From assembly GCF_012641365.1 (NCBI RefSeq), contig NZ_JABAIM010000001.1, forward strand, positions 62,001 to 126,000: 64,000 bases of DNA, written 5' to 3'. Of this stretch, positions 18,743-26,985 are shown piece after piece. Every line of letters starts with the position of its first letter. Position 1 is the first letter of the stretch. Both the position numbers and the translations under genes were made by a program. The notes below the pieces were generated by a model. That model did not search any database. It was given only the letters and a program-made list of their open reading frames with translations, and was not told where the DNA came from. The stretch is from Leeia aquatica. Lineage in GTDB: Bacteria > Pseudomonadota > Gammaproteobacteria > Burkholderiales > Leeiaceae.

Positions 18743-19447
18743 CTACGAACTGTGCTGTGGGTCGGCGGCGGGTAACAGCAGGGCCGCCAGCGCGAGGTCT
18801 TCCGGGTAGGTGATTTTCAGGTTGTTGCGACTGCCGGTGATCAAACGTGGTGAGTCGCCTTGCCGTTCCATGGCGGATGCTTCATCCGTGATGGTGTCCA
18901 GCACACCTTGGTGTGCAGCCAGCAGCGGCCGCAGGCGGAACATCTGCGGGGTTTGGGCTAACCACAGGTCTTGCCGTGGTACGGTTTGTGCGACGTGGCC
19001 GTCCAGCGTGGCCCGCTTCACGGTTTCGGGCACTGGCACGGCCAGCAGGCCGCCCACGGCATCAGCGTGCAACTGGTCGATCAGGTGGGTCAGGTCGCTG
19101 CGGGAGAGACAGGGGCGGGCGGCATCGTGTACCAGTATCCATGGGTCGTCCGGCGTGTTGCTGGCGATGTTGGCCAAGCCATTGCGCACGGTTTCTGCCC
19201 GACTGGCACCACCACAGTACAAGACCTGCAAGCGGGGCAGGTCAGACCAGTCGAAGCGCGCAAACCAAGGGTCACCCTCGGTCAGCACCAGCACAATGTG
19301 CGAGATGCGGGGCTCTGTGTGCAAAACCTTGAGGCTGTGCCACAGCACCGGCTTGCCGTGCAGCAGCAGGTATTGCTTGGGGCAGTCGGCCCGCATGCGG
19401 CTGCCGCTGCCGGCGGCAGGGACCAGCGCAACGAAGCGGGGCGTCAT
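18743..19447 (-). CDS. ispD: 2-C-methyl-D-erythritol 4-phosphate cytidylyltransferase
   Basis: A 234-residue enzyme of the MEP isoprenoid pathway: it joins MEP and CTP to give CDP-methylerythritol. The nucleotide-binding N-terminus VPAAGSGSRMRADCPKQYL carries the conserved Arg and Lys. ILVHDAARPCLS and the VPVPETVKR loop (Lys/Arg near the substrate) are present, with the C-terminal ITGSRNNLKITYPEDLALA. Its ATG overlaps the dnaQ stop by 4 bp. ispF, which commonly follows ispD, is not here; the next gene is a ClpP-like protein. Confidence 0.96.
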   Translation of the reverse strand: MTPRFVALVPAAGSGSRMRADCPKQYLLLHGKPVLWHSLKVLHTEPRISHIVLVLTEGDPWFARFDWSDLPRLQVLYCGGASRAETVRNGLANIASNTPDDPWILVHDAARPCLSRSDLTHLIDQLHADAVGGLLAVPVPETVKRATLDGHVAQTVPRQDLWLAQTPQMFRLRPLLAAHQGVLDTITDEASAMERQGDSPRLITGSRNNLKITYPEDLALAALLLPAADPQHSS

Positions 19448-20163
19448 GCAGCGCTATCCGCCTGCAGGGTTTGCCACAGGCTCGGGGCCTTGTTGGCTTT
19501 TTCCAGTCCAGCCAGATACTCCGCATGTACAGCCTGCTCCTCAGCACTCAGGCTACGGATGCGCGGGCGGATAGCGGGTGCGTCGCTGGCGACGGTATTG
19601 TGCGAATGAGCCGCGGGCGAAGGCTCGATGTCCATCATCAGGCTTTCCTGCCCGCGCGTCATCTCCAGATAGACTTCGGCCAGTAGCTCCGCATCCAGCA
19701 AGGCGCCGTGCAAGGTTCGCCCGGAGTTGTCTACGCCGTAGTCACGGCATAGCGCATCCAGGTTATTCCGCTTGCCGGGTCGCAAGTCCTTGGCCAAGGC
19801 CAGTGTATCTAGCACCGACGGGCAATAGCTGCGGATCGAAGGTTTGCCCAGTCGAGCCAGCTCGGCATCCAGAAAGCCGATGTCAAACGGGGCATTGTGG
19901 ATCACCAGCTCCGCGCCCTCTACAAAGGCCAGGAAATCATCCACGATTTCATGAAACTTGGGCTTGTCGGCCAGGAAGGCACTGTCCAGTCCGTGCACGC
20001 GCAGTGCGCCTTCTTCGCTCTCCCGCTCCGGGTTGATATAAAAATGCAGGGTGCGCTGGGTCGGCCTCCGGTTGCTCAACTCCAGACAGGCCAGTTCCAG
20101 AATCCGGTTGCCCTGTTTGTGCTCCAGGCCGGTGGTTTCGGTATCAAGGACGATTTGCCGCAT
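19444..20163 (-). CDS. dnaQ: DNA polymerase III epsilon subunit (3'-5' proofreading exonuclease)
   Basis: A 239-residue DEDDh exonuclease. ExoI is VLDTETTGLE (Asp/Glu metal ligands), ExoII VIHNAPFDIGFLDAEL, and ExoIII carries the His-x4-Asp of the LHGALLDAELLAEVYL segment. The C-terminal ~55 residues form the tail that contacts the alpha subunit. It lies between rnhA (2 nt spacing) and ispD (4-bp overlap), the common proteobacterial order rnhA-dnaQ. Confidence 0.96.
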   Translation of the reverse strand: MRQIVLDTETTGLEHKQGNRILELACLELSNRRPTQRTLHFYINPERESEEGALRVHGLDSAFLADKPKFHEIVDDFLAFVEGAELVIHNAPFDIGFLDAELARLGKPSIRSYCPSVLDTLALAKDLRPGKRNNLDALCRDYGVDNSGRTLHGALLDAELLAEVYLEMTRGQESLMMDIEPSPAAHSHNTVASDAPAIRPRIRSLSAEEQAVHAEYLAGLEKANKAPSLWQTLQADSAA

Positions 20164-20165
20164 GT

Positions 20166-20612
20166 TCAGTTCCGCAGTACGCTTTCCACGCCGGCATTGG
20201 CCAGCTGGTCGGCACGTTCATTCATCGGGTGGCCCGCATGGCCTTTGACCCAGTGCCAGCTGATCTGGTGCGGCACGGTCAGCTGATCCATTTCCTGCCA
20301 CAGATCGGCATTTTTGACCGGTTCTTTCGCTGCAGTTTTCCAGCCGCGCGCCTTCCAGCCTTTCAGCCACTCGCTGATGCCTTTTTGCACGTATTGCGAG
20401 TCGGTATGGACCTGAATGGTGCAGGGGCGCTTCAGCAGACGCAAGGCCTCGATGACCGCCATCATTTCCATGCGGTTGTTGGTGGTGTGGGCTTCGCCGC
20501 CAAAAATTTCCTTGCGGTGCTCGCCGTAGCAGAGGATGGCTCCCCAGCCGCCGGTTCCGGGGTTGCCCTTGCAGGCCCCGTCGGTATAAATCACCACGAC
20601 ATCCTTACTCAT
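20166..20612 (-). CDS. rnhA: Ribonuclease HI
   Basis: A 148-residue RNase HI, close to the usual 155. All four catalytic acidic residues are visible: the Asp of [13 protein letters not shown], the Glu of [13 protein letters not shown], the Asp of HTDSQYV and the Asp of NERADQLA, together with the conserved His of [10 protein letters not shown]. It removes RNA from RNA:DNA hybrids. The ATG at 20612 has AGGAG upstream; this ribosome site lies inside the end of the methyltransferase gene, which overlaps it by 8 bp. Confidence 0.96.
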   Translation of the reverse strand: MSKDVVVIYTDGACKGNPGTGGWGAILCYGEHRKEIFGGEAHTTNNRMEMMAVIEALRLLKRPCTIQVHTDSQYVQKGISEWLKGWKARGWKTAAKEPVKNADLWQEMDQLTVPHQISWHWVKGHAGHPMNERADQLANAGVESVLRN

Positions 20613-21354
20613 GCTGCTCCTGTTGTACATCCGGGTGGGCCGATACCAGCCTCGGCTTGCGCACCAGCCGACGTGGCTTGATCAGCCCGGTCAGGCGCAT
20701 GCCCAGCACCTGCTTGCTGGCTTGCAGGCAGTACACGGCACCTGCTGCAGGCCACCAGCGGTTGCCTGCGGGCTCCATGAAGCGCCAGCGCTGCTGCCAC
20801 TTCGGTTGCGAAAGGGGCGGAATGTAACACGTCATGGCGCTGGCACGCATCTCGAAGCCAAGCAGGGCCAGCCAGTCCTTGAGCCGGGGCAGGCTGATGA
20901 AATTGCCATTCCAGGGTTCAGGCCGGGCATTGAGCAGGCGCCGCATGCCCCACAGACTGTAGGGATTGAAGCCGGAGATCAGCAGTTTGCCATCGGGAAT
21001 CAGCACCCGCTGCGCCTCGCGGATGACCTGGTGCGGGTCGGCGCAGAAGTCGAGCACATGAGGGAGCAACAGCACATCAATGCTGGCGTTGGCAAAGGGC
21101 AGGGCGGCGGTATCGGCTGCAATATGCACGCACTCGCCACGTCCCAGCAGTAGCCGCTGCCGCACCCGGCAATTGGCCATCAGGTTGACCTGGGGCAGCC
21201 CCAGTTGCACTGCCGTCCAGCCGTATTGCTCATCCAGCGTGCGTCCGAACCAGTCGGCCTCCCGGTTCAACAGGTATTGGCCGAGCGGTTGTGCGAACCA
21301 GTCCGCCAGCCTCTGCATTGACGCCGAGGAGTTTTGCCCCGACCATGTGCTCAT
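20605..21354 (-). CDS. Class I SAM-dependent methyltransferase (rnhA-linked family)
   Basis: About 249 residues. The fold is recognisable but the canonical GxGxG is weak. Visible are [28 protein letters not shown] (motifs II-IV), then [24 protein letters not shown], a segment typical of the methyltransferase found next to gloB and rnhA in many proteobacteria. The substrate is unknown. The ATG at 21354 overlaps the divergent gloB ATG (21353); a start at 21378 would make the two genes overlap head to head by 26 bp. Confidence 0.85.
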   Translation of the reverse strand: MSTWSGQNSSASMQRLADWFAQPLGQYLLNREADWFGRTLDEQYGWTAVQLGLPQVNLMANCRVRQRLLLGRGECVHIAADTAALPFANASIDVLLLPHVLDFCADPHQVIREAQRVLIPDGKLLISGFNPYSLWGMRRLLNARPEPWNGNFISLPRLKDWLALLGFEMRASAMTCYIPPLSQPKWQQRWRFMEPAGNRWWPAAGAVYCLQASKQVLGMRLTGLIKPRRLVRKPRLVSAHPDVQQEQHE

Positions 21355-22117
21355 GCTGACCCTCGTTTCCTTACCCATCCTTACCGATAATTATATCTGG
21401 CTTTTGCACGACGGATCATCTGCCATTGCCGTTGATCCGGGTGAAGCCGAGCCCTTGCTGCATTACTTGCAGTTGCACGGGCTGCGGCTGCAGGCCGTGC
21501 TGTGCACGCACCACCATTATGACCATGTGGACGGCATCCCGGCCTTGCGGCATGCGCAGCCCGACCTGACCGTTTACGGCCCTGCGACGCCCCGGTTTTC
21601 CACCTGGGTGACGCATCCCGTGGTGGAGGGCTCACGGTTGCCGTTACTGGGGCAGACCTTCCAGGTGCTGGAAACACCGGCGCATACGCTGGATCATGTG
21701 GTGTACTACGCGGCCCCCTGGCTGTTTGCGGGCGACGTGCTGTTTGCCTGCGGCTGTGGTCGGCTGTTTGAAGGCACGCCTGTGCAATTGCAGCAGTCTT
21801 TGCAGCGGCTGGCAGCCTTGCCCGCAGAGACCCTGCTGTGCTGTACCCATGAGTATACGCTCAGCAATCAGCGTTTTGCATTGGCGGTGGAGCCGGAGAG
21901 TCTGGCGCTGCAGCAACGCCACGCGCGCGATGCTCAGCGAAGGGCTGCGGGTTTGAGCACCTTGCCGTCGACGCTGGCGGAAGAAGGACTGACCAATCCT
22001 TTTCTGCGTTGTGAACAGGCGTCCGTACAGCGGGCGGTCAGCCAGCAGGCTGGTGCAGTGTTAACCGACGCTTTGGCCGTGCTGGCGGCGCTGCGTCGCT
22101 GGAAGGATGTTTTCTGA
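21353..22117 (+). CDS. gloB: Hydroxyacylglutathione hydrolase (glyoxalase II)
   Basis: A 254-residue metallo-beta-lactamase-fold enzyme that hydrolyses S-lactoylglutathione to lactate and glutathione. It has the metal motif THHHYDHVDG, the later AHTLDHVVYY and FAGDVLFACGCGRLFEGTP (bridging Asp), and CCTHEYTLSNQRFAL with the third His, plus a C-terminal substrate domain starting near residue 170. The start [16 protein letters not shown] is the family norm. It is divergent from the methyltransferase-rnhA-dnaQ unit. Confidence 0.95.
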   Translation: MLTLVSLPILTDNYIWLLHDGSSAIAVDPGEAEPLLHYLQLHGLRLQAVLCTHHHYDHVDGIPALRHAQPDLTVYGPATPRFSTWVTHPVVEGSRLPLLGQTFQVLETPAHTLDHVVYYAAPWLFAGDVLFACGCGRLFEGTPVQLQQSLQRLAALPAETLLCCTHEYTLSNQRFALAVEPESLALQQRHARDAQRRAAGLSTLPSTLAEEGLTNPFLRCEQASVQRAVSQQAGAVLTDALAVLAALRRWKDVF

Positions 22118-22127
22118 GGCAGGGGGC

Positions 22128-22156
22128 TTGACCCGAGGATTGCCATAGATTATAAA
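22128..22156 (+). promoter_or_regulatory. Sigma70-like promoter of the riboswitch-controlled gene
   Basis: TTGACC (22128-22133) and TATAAA (22151-22156) are separated by exactly 17 bp and begin 11 nt after the gloB stop. Transcription would start near 22163, five bases before the first aptamer. Confidence 0.75.
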
Positions 22157-22167
22157 TGGCATCACAT

Positions 22168-22225
22168 AGCGCCGATTTGATCTGTGTAGCTTGCAAGGCG
22201 CTCTATAAATATTGCTAAAGCGCAT
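22168..22225 (+). promoter_or_regulatory. SAM-II-type riboswitch aptamer (first of two)
   Basis: P1 is AGCGCC (22168-22173) with GGCGCT (22197-22202), six perfect pairs. The P1 loop begins GATTTG and ends GCTTGCAA. After P1 comes TAAAT and then GCTAAAGC (22214-22221). These are the conserved SAM-II (metA motif, Rfam RF00521) nucleotides. The pseudoknot can form from GC 22193-22194 with GC 22214-22215 and GC 22189-22190 with GC 22220-22221. The same 3' strand is shared with an antiterminator: AGCGCAT (22219-22225) is fully complementary to ATGCGCT (22237-22243). SAM binding should therefore free the terminator and switch transcription off. Confidence 0.88.
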
Positions 22226-22228
22226 GCC

Positions 22229-22261
22229 AAACCCGTATGCGCTAAGCGCTACGGGTTTTTT
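22229..22261 (+). terminator. Riboswitch-controlled intrinsic terminator
   Basis: AAACCCGTA (22229-22237) pairs with TACGGGTTT (22250-22258), with an inner GCGC-TAA-GCGC stem (22239-22249) and a T-run to 22261. The competing antiterminator (22219-22225 with 22237-22243) would trap the 5' arm in its loop, so the two structures exclude each other. Confidence 0.88.
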
Positions 22262-22297
22262 GCATTTCAGGATTCAGGGTTCAGGTAAGTTTTACCT

Positions 22298-22368
22298 CAC
22301 GCCGATTTATCAGCTAATTGCGAGGCGTGCCTGACCGGTGTTTACCGGGAAATTTCGCTAAATCGCTG
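22298..22368 (+). promoter_or_regulatory. Second SAM-II-like riboswitch aptamer with a hairpin insert
   Basis: P1 is CACGCC (22298-22303) with GGCGTG (22324-22329), six perfect pairs. The loop again starts GATTT and ends TTGCGA, matching the first aptamer, and GCTAAA recurs at 22357-22362. Pseudoknot pairs: GC 22320-22321 with GC 22357-22358, and CAGC 22311-22314 with GCTG 22365-22368. Unlike the first copy, a perfect 5-bp hairpin CCGGT-GTTT-ACCGG (22335-22348) is inserted between P1 and the pseudoknot strand. Class could be SAM-II or the related SAM-V; the hairpin makes it a variant. Confidence 0.75.
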
Positions 22369-22403
22369 GCCGGAATCAGCGCTCCGTGCCAGGCACAACG
22401 GAG
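22366..22403 (+). promoter_or_regulatory. Translational expression platform of the second riboswitch
   Basis: Two exclusive hairpins are visible. Anti-sequester: CTGGCCGGA (22366-22374) pairs with TCCG-T-GCCAG (22383-22392), 9 bp with one bulge, leaving the ribosome site GGAG (22400-22403) free. Sequester: CTCCGT (22382-22387) pairs with ACGGAG (22398-22403), hiding it. The first hairpin uses bases 22366-22368, which the aptamer needs for its pseudoknot, so ligand binding should favour the sequestered, OFF state. Confidence 0.72.
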
Positions 22404-22410
22404 TTCGGCC

Positions 22411-22734
22411 ATGTCCAAGTATGTCAATGATCTTCCCGCAGAAGTGGTCCTCGGTGCACCTTACACCCCGGAGGCGCGTCCCGCTCGGGTGGTGTACCGG
22501 GTGTTGTTGGTTGGGCAGGATCAACTGGGCCTGATCAAGGCGGGTGAGCAATACTTGCCGCAACAGGTGGCCAGTCTGGAAGTCCGCTTTGAGTCAGCCT
22601 CGCAGCCGGCCTTACAGGCGCATGCCAGCCGGAGCTTTGATTGCGCCGTTTGGCAGTGTCGCGGCGCGCTGGACGAGGCGGTGCTGCATGAGGTGTGCCG
22701 CATTGCGCCCGCCGGGATGCTGCTGGCCGCTTGA
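22411..22734 (+). CDS. Uncharacterised 107-residue protein under tandem SAM-II riboswitch control
   Basis: I do not recognise this family. ATG 22411 is preceded by GGAG at 7-nt spacing. The protein is small, soluble-looking and has no signal peptide or membrane segment. It opens with MSKYVNDLPAEVVLG, then has a hydrophobic strand RVVYRVLLVG, a helix-like QDQLGLIKAGEQYL, a second strand ASLEVRFES, an alanine-rich helix, and ends DEAVLHEVCRIAPAGMLLAA. Three Cys are present but no metal motif. The strand/helix order loosely recalls a receiver-type fold, but acidic-pocket residues are absent. The upstream RNA implies expression when S-adenosylmethionine is low. It is the only gene in the unit: the convergent TraB gene ends 5 nt beyond its stop. 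Confidence 0.7.
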   Translation: MSKYVNDLPAEVVLGAPYTPEARPARVVYRVLLVGQDQLGLIKAGEQYLPQQVASLEVRFESASQPALQAHASRSFDCAVWQCRGALDEAVLHEVCRIAPAGMLLAA

Positions 22735-22739
22735 GTGGG

Positions 22740-23651
22740 TTACTGATTATCCTGCTGTATCGGTTTGAAGCCACGCTGGCGCAGCAGGGCCAGCAGATTG
22801 TTCGGTCCAGCGTAATGCAGGGCCCCCACGGCGACAAAAGCGGGTTGCTTGCCTTTGAGCATCTGTACCAGTTTGTCAGCCATCTTGCGGTTGCGGCCTG
22901 AGAGCATGATGGCGGCAAACTCTTTGGTCTGTTGCGGCGTCATGCCGGGTGAGTCCTGCAAGAGCATGTCATTCATCTGCTCGGGCTCCCCCTGCCTCCA
23001 GCTCCGCACCGCTAGCTGCATCAGCTCGCGCTGTTTGGCGATCAGCTTGGGGTCCAGCTGGCTGAACAGCCAGCTGATTTGCGTGTCTTCACGCAATTGT
23101 CCCATGGCCTCCAGTTGCTGCCGGGTGGTCTCCAGTCCGATGATGGTCTTGCCTTGCTGACGTGCTTCACGGTCCAGGTAGGCATCAACGCTGTACTGCT
23201 CAGACCAGCCATCCTTGAGCAGGCTCTGCATGCTGAGGGTCATGGCCAGGAACCATGGGCGGGACTGCTGGAACGCATCTGCCGACATGCCATACTGGCT
23301 GGGCAGTGCCTGCTTGAGTTGCTGCCAGCGTTGCGGCCCCAGGTGTGCGCTGAGACTGTCCCCCTTGGGGTAGAGCGTCAGCCCGTAGAGGGCCGTCATC
23401 TCATGCGGTACCCGATCCATATCCAGCTCGAATACTGCCACGGGTGACTGGCGAAACGCGCGCATGACGCTGGGCGGCAACGGGAACATGTCTGCCTTGC
23501 CAAGGTGAACCGTGCCATACAGCCACAGTGTGGTGGTGGGGCTGTCTACACGCCACAGATAGGCCTTGCCTGCCCATGCTGGCACACTCAGAGCGAGCAG
23601 CAGGAGCAGGCAGTGGAGATGGCGCAGGGCGCGCAGCGGCATGCTGATCAT
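22740..23651 (-). CDS. TraB/GumN-family secreted protein
   Basis: A 303-residue protein with a signal peptide ([14 protein letters not shown], cleavage about residue 27). TraB/GumN motifs are present: [16 protein letters not shown] near the N-terminus, the central [14 protein letters not shown], and the C-terminal [24 protein letters not shown]. The fold resembles Tiki metalloproteases with paired GxxH and E motifs, so a metal-dependent periplasmic peptidase role is plausible but not shown. ATG 23651 overlaps the dapB stop (ATGA), indicating coupling; an alternative ATG lies at 23642. Confidence 0.85.
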   Translation of the reverse strand: MISMPLRALRHLHCLLLLLALSVPAWAGKAYLWRVDSPTTTLWLYGTVHLGKADMFPLPPSVMRAFRQSPVAVFELDMDRVPHEMTALYGLTLYPKGDSLSAHLGPQRWQQLKQALPSQYGMSADAFQQSRPWFLAMTLSMQSLLKDGWSEQYSVDAYLDREARQQGKTIIGLETTRQQLEAMGQLREDTQISWLFSQLDPKLIAKQRELMQLAVRSWRQGEPEQMNDMLLQDSPGMTPQQTKEFAAIMLSGRNRKMADKLVQMLKGKQPAFVAVGALHYAGPNNLLALLRQRGFKPIQQDNQ

Positions 23652-24451
23652 GCGCCGGACAGCACGTCCTGCATGTCATACAGGCCGTTGGTTTTACTGG
23701 CCAGATAGTGGGCCGCACGCAGTGCGCCTTGAGCAAACGTGGCGCGGCTGCTGGCCTTGTGGCTGATTTCGATGCGCTCGCCAATGCCGGCAAACACCAC
23801 GGTATGATCGCCGACCACATCACCGCCGCGCAGGGTGGCAAAACCGATGGTGCGCGGGTTGCGCTCACCGGTTACACCCTCGCGCCCATAGATGGCATCC
23901 TGCTGCAGGTCACGCCCCAGCGTTTCCGCAATCACTTCACCCAGTCGCAGCGCGGTACCCGAGGGGGCATCCACCTTGTGGCGATGGTGCATTTCCACAA
24001 TCTCAATGTCGTAACCGTCCTTGAGCGCCAGCGCGGCCTGTTGCAGCAGCTTCAGCATCACGTTGACGCCCACGCTCATATTGGGAGCCATCATGATCGA
24101 CACATCGTCGGCGGCCTGACGGATCAGCTGCTTTTGCTCGGTGCTGAAACCCGTGGTCCCTATCACCAGCTTCACGCCCAGCTCACGACACAGGGCCAGA
24201 TGCTGCAGCGTGGCTTCGGGGCGGGTGAAGTCGATCAGTACATCGCAACCTTGCAGCGCCTGGGCTGGATCATCCTGGATCAATACCCCGTTGGGCGCGC
24301 CGATCAACAGCCCGGCATCCTGACCTATGAATGCATTGCCGGCACGATCCAGTGCTGCATGTAATTGCGCAGTAGCATCATGATGAACAGCAGACAACAA
24401 CTCCCGACCCATGCGCCCGCTGGCGCCGGCCACAGCAATCTTCAGGGACAT
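23648..24451 (-). CDS. dapB: 4-hydroxy-tetrahydrodipicolinate reductase
   Basis: A 267-residue reductase of the diaminopimelate/lysine pathway, using NAD(P)H. The Rossmann motif [12 protein letters not shown] is at the N-terminus. Next come [22 protein letters not shown] and ApNMSVGVN, then the catalytic [16 protein letters not shown] containing the His-His and Lys. It follows bamE by 13 nt. Fully intact. Confidence 0.97.
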   Translation of the reverse strand: MSLKIAVAGASGRMGRELLSAVHHDATAQLHAALDRAGNAFIGQDAGLLIGAPNGVLIQDDPAQALQGCDVLIDFTRPEATLQHLALCRELGVKLVIGTTGFSTEQKQLIRQAADDVSIMMAPNMSVGVNVMLKLLQQAALALKDGYDIEIVEMHHRHKVDAPSGTALRLGEVIAETLGRDLQQDAIYGREGVTGERNPRTIGFATLRGGDVVGDHTVVFAGIGERIEISHKASSRATFAQGALRAAHYLASKTNGLYDMQDVLSGA

Positions 24452-24464
24452 GACAGGCTCCGGA

Positions 24465-24896
24465 TCAGGACTTGGGGGCGGAAGCGGCTTGCTCGGCAGC
24501 GATCGGGGCGGAGGCAGCCTTCTCCCCGTTCAGCGGCTCATAGGGACGCAGGGCCGGCATGACCGTACCTTCGAACTTGACCAGCTTGTCACCATCGAAC
24601 CAGACCGAGAAACGCTTGTCTTCCACCGTTTCCCCACGCTGGGTCAGCTGATAGACATAATCCCAGCGGTCAGCATGGAAGGCGTCCTGTACCAGCGGTG
24701 TCCCCAGCAGGAAGCGGACCTGCGAGCGGGTCATGCCGAGTTTGAGCTTGTCGACCGCATCCTGGGTGACATAGTTGCCTTGCGGGATATCCAGCTTGTA
24801 AGGCTTGAGGGCGGACAGCGAGCAGGCGGCCAGCAGCGTGGCCATCAAGGCCGGTACGAGCAGGCGTCGAACAGGGCGGATCGCAGTATGGGACAT
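24465..24896 (-). CDS. bamE: Outer-membrane assembly lipoprotein BamE (SmpA/OmlA)
   Basis: A 143-residue lipoprotein. The signal sequence ends in the lipobox LLAAC at about residue 25. The mature part has the BamE core: [42 protein letters not shown] and RWDYVYQL. It is part of the BAM complex that inserts beta-barrel proteins. The Ala/Ser/Pro-rich tail is longer than in E. coli. It is divergent from fur across 102 bp, the order fur-bamE-dapB being common in betaproteobacteria. Confidence 0.95.
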   Translation of the reverse strand: MSHTAIRPVRRLLVPALMATLLAACSLSALKPYKLDIPQGNYVTQDAVDKLKLGMTRSQVRFLLGTPLVQDAFHADRWDYVYQLTQRGETVEDKRFSVWFDGDKLVKFEGTVMPALRPYEPLNGEKAASAPIAAEQAASAPKS

Positions 24897-24998
24897 GCTG
24901 TTCCTTCAGCGTGACAGGGATCGGGCAACCGTGCTCTCGTAGGCAAAGTCGCCAAAAGCCTTTATGATAACTCAAACCCTCCGTGTTGAGCGCAGACA

Positions 24999-25430
24999 AT
25001 GAGCAAAGCCAGTGACCTGAAAGGAGTGGGCCTCAAAGCAACCGGCCCGCGCCTGCGTATCCTCGAACTGTTCGAGACCAGTGAAGTCCGCCACCTGTCG
25101 GCAGAAGACGTTTATCGTCAATTGATCGGCGAGGGCGAGGATGTAGGCCTGGCCACCGTCTACCGGGTACTGACCCAGTTTGAACAAGCCGGCATTTTGG
25201 AACGGCACTACTTCGAAGGCGGCAAGGCCGTATTCGAGTTGCGCCCAGAAGGGCATCACGATCATCTGGTCTGCATCCAGTGCGGCAAGGTCGAAGAGTT
25301 CTTTGACCCTGAGATCGAGCGCCGGCAAAACAAGGTGGCCAAGGAGCGCGGCTTCTCCATCCAGACACACTCCCTGTATCTGTACGGTCAGTGTGCCGAC
25401 TGCCAGAACACCCCCAAGAAACGTCTTTGA
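24999..25430 (+). CDS. fur: Ferric uptake regulator Fur
   Basis: A 143-residue Fur. It has the winged helix (RLRILELFE.. [11 protein letters not shown].. [17 protein letters not shown]), the metal-binding [16 protein letters not shown] with CxxC, and a C-terminal CADC second Cys pair. It represses iron uptake genes when Fe2+ is plentiful. I see no clear 19-bp Fur box in the short bamE-fur spacer. aat follows after 21 nt. Confidence 0.97.
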   Translation: MSKASDLKGVGLKATGPRLRILELFETSEVRHLSAEDVYRQLIGEGEDVGLATVYRVLTQFEQAGILERHYFEGGKAVFELRPEGHHDHLVCIQCGKVEEFFDPEIERRQNKVAKERGFSIQTHSLYLYGQCADCQNTPKKRL

Positions 25431-25451
25431 TCAACGCGCCTGCGCCAGCCC

Positions 25452-26186
25452 ATGCTGAAGCTGACGTGGCTTGACGATTCCCTGCAGTTCCCCGATCCGG
25501 CCACCGCTTTGCAGGTGCCGGATGGACTGCTGGCCGCAGGCGGTGATCTGTCCCGCCAGCGCCTGCTGGCGGCCTACCGTTCCGGTATTTTCCCTTGGTA
25601 TGGGCCGGGCGAGCCTATTCTGTGGTGGAGCCCGTCACGCCGCATGGTGCTGCTGCCGGACGGGCTGCATGTCTCGCGGTCGCTACGCAAGACCCTGCGC
25701 AAAGGGCGATTCACCATCCGTTATGACCATGACTTTGCCGGTGTGGTGCGGGCCTGTGCCGCCCCGCGTGCGGGCCAGCAGGGCACCTGGATCGTGCCGG
25801 AAATGCAGGCAGCGTATCAGACCTTGCATGAAGAAGGCTGGGCGCATTCGGTTGAATGCTGGCAGGGGGACCAGCTAGTTGGCGGGGTGTACGGTGTGCA
25901 GCTGGGCCGCATGTTCTTTGGCGAATCCATGTTTTCGCGGCAAACCGATGCATCCAAGGTCGCCCTGGTTTACCTGTGCGCCAGGCTGCAGCAAGTCGGG
26001 GTACAACTGGTGGATTGCCAGATGGAAACCCCACACCTGTACAGCATGGGTGCGCAACCCATGCAGCGCGAAGCATTTCTGCTACGCTTGAAGCACGAGG
26101 TCGAGCAAACGGCAGAGAATGACAGGTGGCTGCTACCCCCACCGGACATCCCTGCCGACTGGCCCGGCAAGGGAGAGTGCGGATGA
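25452..26186 (+). CDS. aat: Leucyl/phenylalanyl-tRNA-protein transferase
   Basis: A 244-residue L/F-transferase. Hallmarks include the N-terminal FPDPATALQVPDGLLAAGGDLS, YRSGIFPWYGPGEPILWWSPSRRMV, the central TWIVPEMQAAYQTLHEEGWAHSVE, GGVYGVQLGRMFFGESMFS and DCQMETPHLYSMGAQP. It adds Leu or Phe to N-terminal Arg/Lys, making N-degrons for ClpS-ClpAP. It is translationally coupled (ATGA) to bpt, so both bacterial branches of the N-degron pathway are encoded together. Confidence 0.97.
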   Translation: MLKLTWLDDSLQFPDPATALQVPDGLLAAGGDLSRQRLLAAYRSGIFPWYGPGEPILWWSPSRRMVLLPDGLHVSRSLRKTLRKGRFTIRYDHDFAGVVRACAAPRAGQQGTWIVPEMQAAYQTLHEEGWAHSVECWQGDQLVGGVYGVQLGRMFFGESMFSRQTDASKVALVYLCARLQQVGVQLVDCQMETPHLYSMGAQPMQREAFLLRLKHEVEQTAENDRWLLPPPDIPADWPGKGECG

Positions 26187-26944
26187 GCGGGCACGATAGC
26201 AGCAACCGGCAGTTTATCCAGTTTTATACCACAGCCAGTTATCCCTGCAGTTATCTGGCTGAGGAGCGCTCTCGCTCGCAAGTTGCGGTCTCTGGCGAGC
26301 GTATGTCTGCCCAAGCGTTTAGCCAGCTGGTCCGGTTGGGCTTTCGTCGCAGCGGACTGTTTGTCTACCGGCCACACTGCGATTTCTGCCGCGCCTGCAT
26401 CCCGGTGCGCTTGCCAGTAGCCAGCTTTACCCCCAGCCGGACCCAGCAGAAAATCTGGCGCCGGCAAGGTGATCTGCAAGCTGAACTGTTGCCGATGCGT
26501 GAGAGTGCGGAGCATTACTTCCTGTATCAACGCTACCAGAAGTCCCGCCATCCCGGTGGGGGTATGGATGAAGATGGCTATGAGCAGTACCGGGGCTTCC
26601 TGCTGCGCAGTCCGGTCGATACCTGTCTGGTGGAGTTTCGGCGCGATGGCGTGCTGAAAATGGTCAGCGTGGTGGACCGGCTGGATGACGGCTGGTCGGC
26701 GGTATACACCTTCTTCGAGCCCGACGAGCCACAGGCCAGCTATGGCGTCTACAACGTGCTGTGGCAGGCGCACCAGGTCCGGGCGTTGGGTCTGGAGTAT
26801 CTTTACTTGGGCTACTGGATTCAGCAGTGCCGCAAGATGAAGTACAAGGCAGACTACCGGCCACTGGAAGCACTGCAAGATGGGGTGTGGTTGCCACTGG
26901 ACCCGATGGCACCGGTTGGTGATACCCGCGCCTTGGGGCGATAA
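26183..26944 (+). CDS. bpt: Aspartate/glutamate leucyltransferase Bpt
   Basis: A 253-residue R-transferase-fold protein. It carries the Cys-containing N-terminus (YPCSYL), then QLVRLGFRRSGLFVYRPHCDFCRACIPVRLPV with a Cys cluster, and the SYGVYNVLWQAHQVRALGLEYLYLGYWIQQCRKMKYKADYRP block that defines ATE/Bpt proteins. It transfers Leu from Leu-tRNA to N-terminal Asp/Glu. The ATG overlaps the aat stop; the longer frame from 26126 is internal to aat and rejected. Confidence 0.95.
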   Translation: MSGHDSSNRQFIQFYTTASYPCSYLAEERSRSQVAVSGERMSAQAFSQLVRLGFRRSGLFVYRPHCDFCRACIPVRLPVASFTPSRTQQKIWRRQGDLQAELLPMRESAEHYFLYQRYQKSRHPGGGMDEDGYEQYRGFLLRSPVDTCLVEFRRDGVLKMVSVVDRLDDGWSAVYTFFEPDEPQASYGVYNVLWQAHQVRALGLEYLYLGYWIQQCRKMKYKADYRPLEALQDGVWLPLDPMAPVGDTRALGR

Positions 26945-26950
26945 AACGCT

Positions 26951-26956
26951 TATAAT
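26951..26956 (+). promoter_or_regulatory. Probable -10 element of the pyrD unit
   Basis: A consensus TATAAT lies 30 bp before the pyrD ATG and just after the bpt stop. No good -35 hexamer at 17 bp is visible. Confidence 0.45.
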
Positions 26957-26985
26957 GCGGCGTTTAGCTGTTTGCTGCCGAGGTC

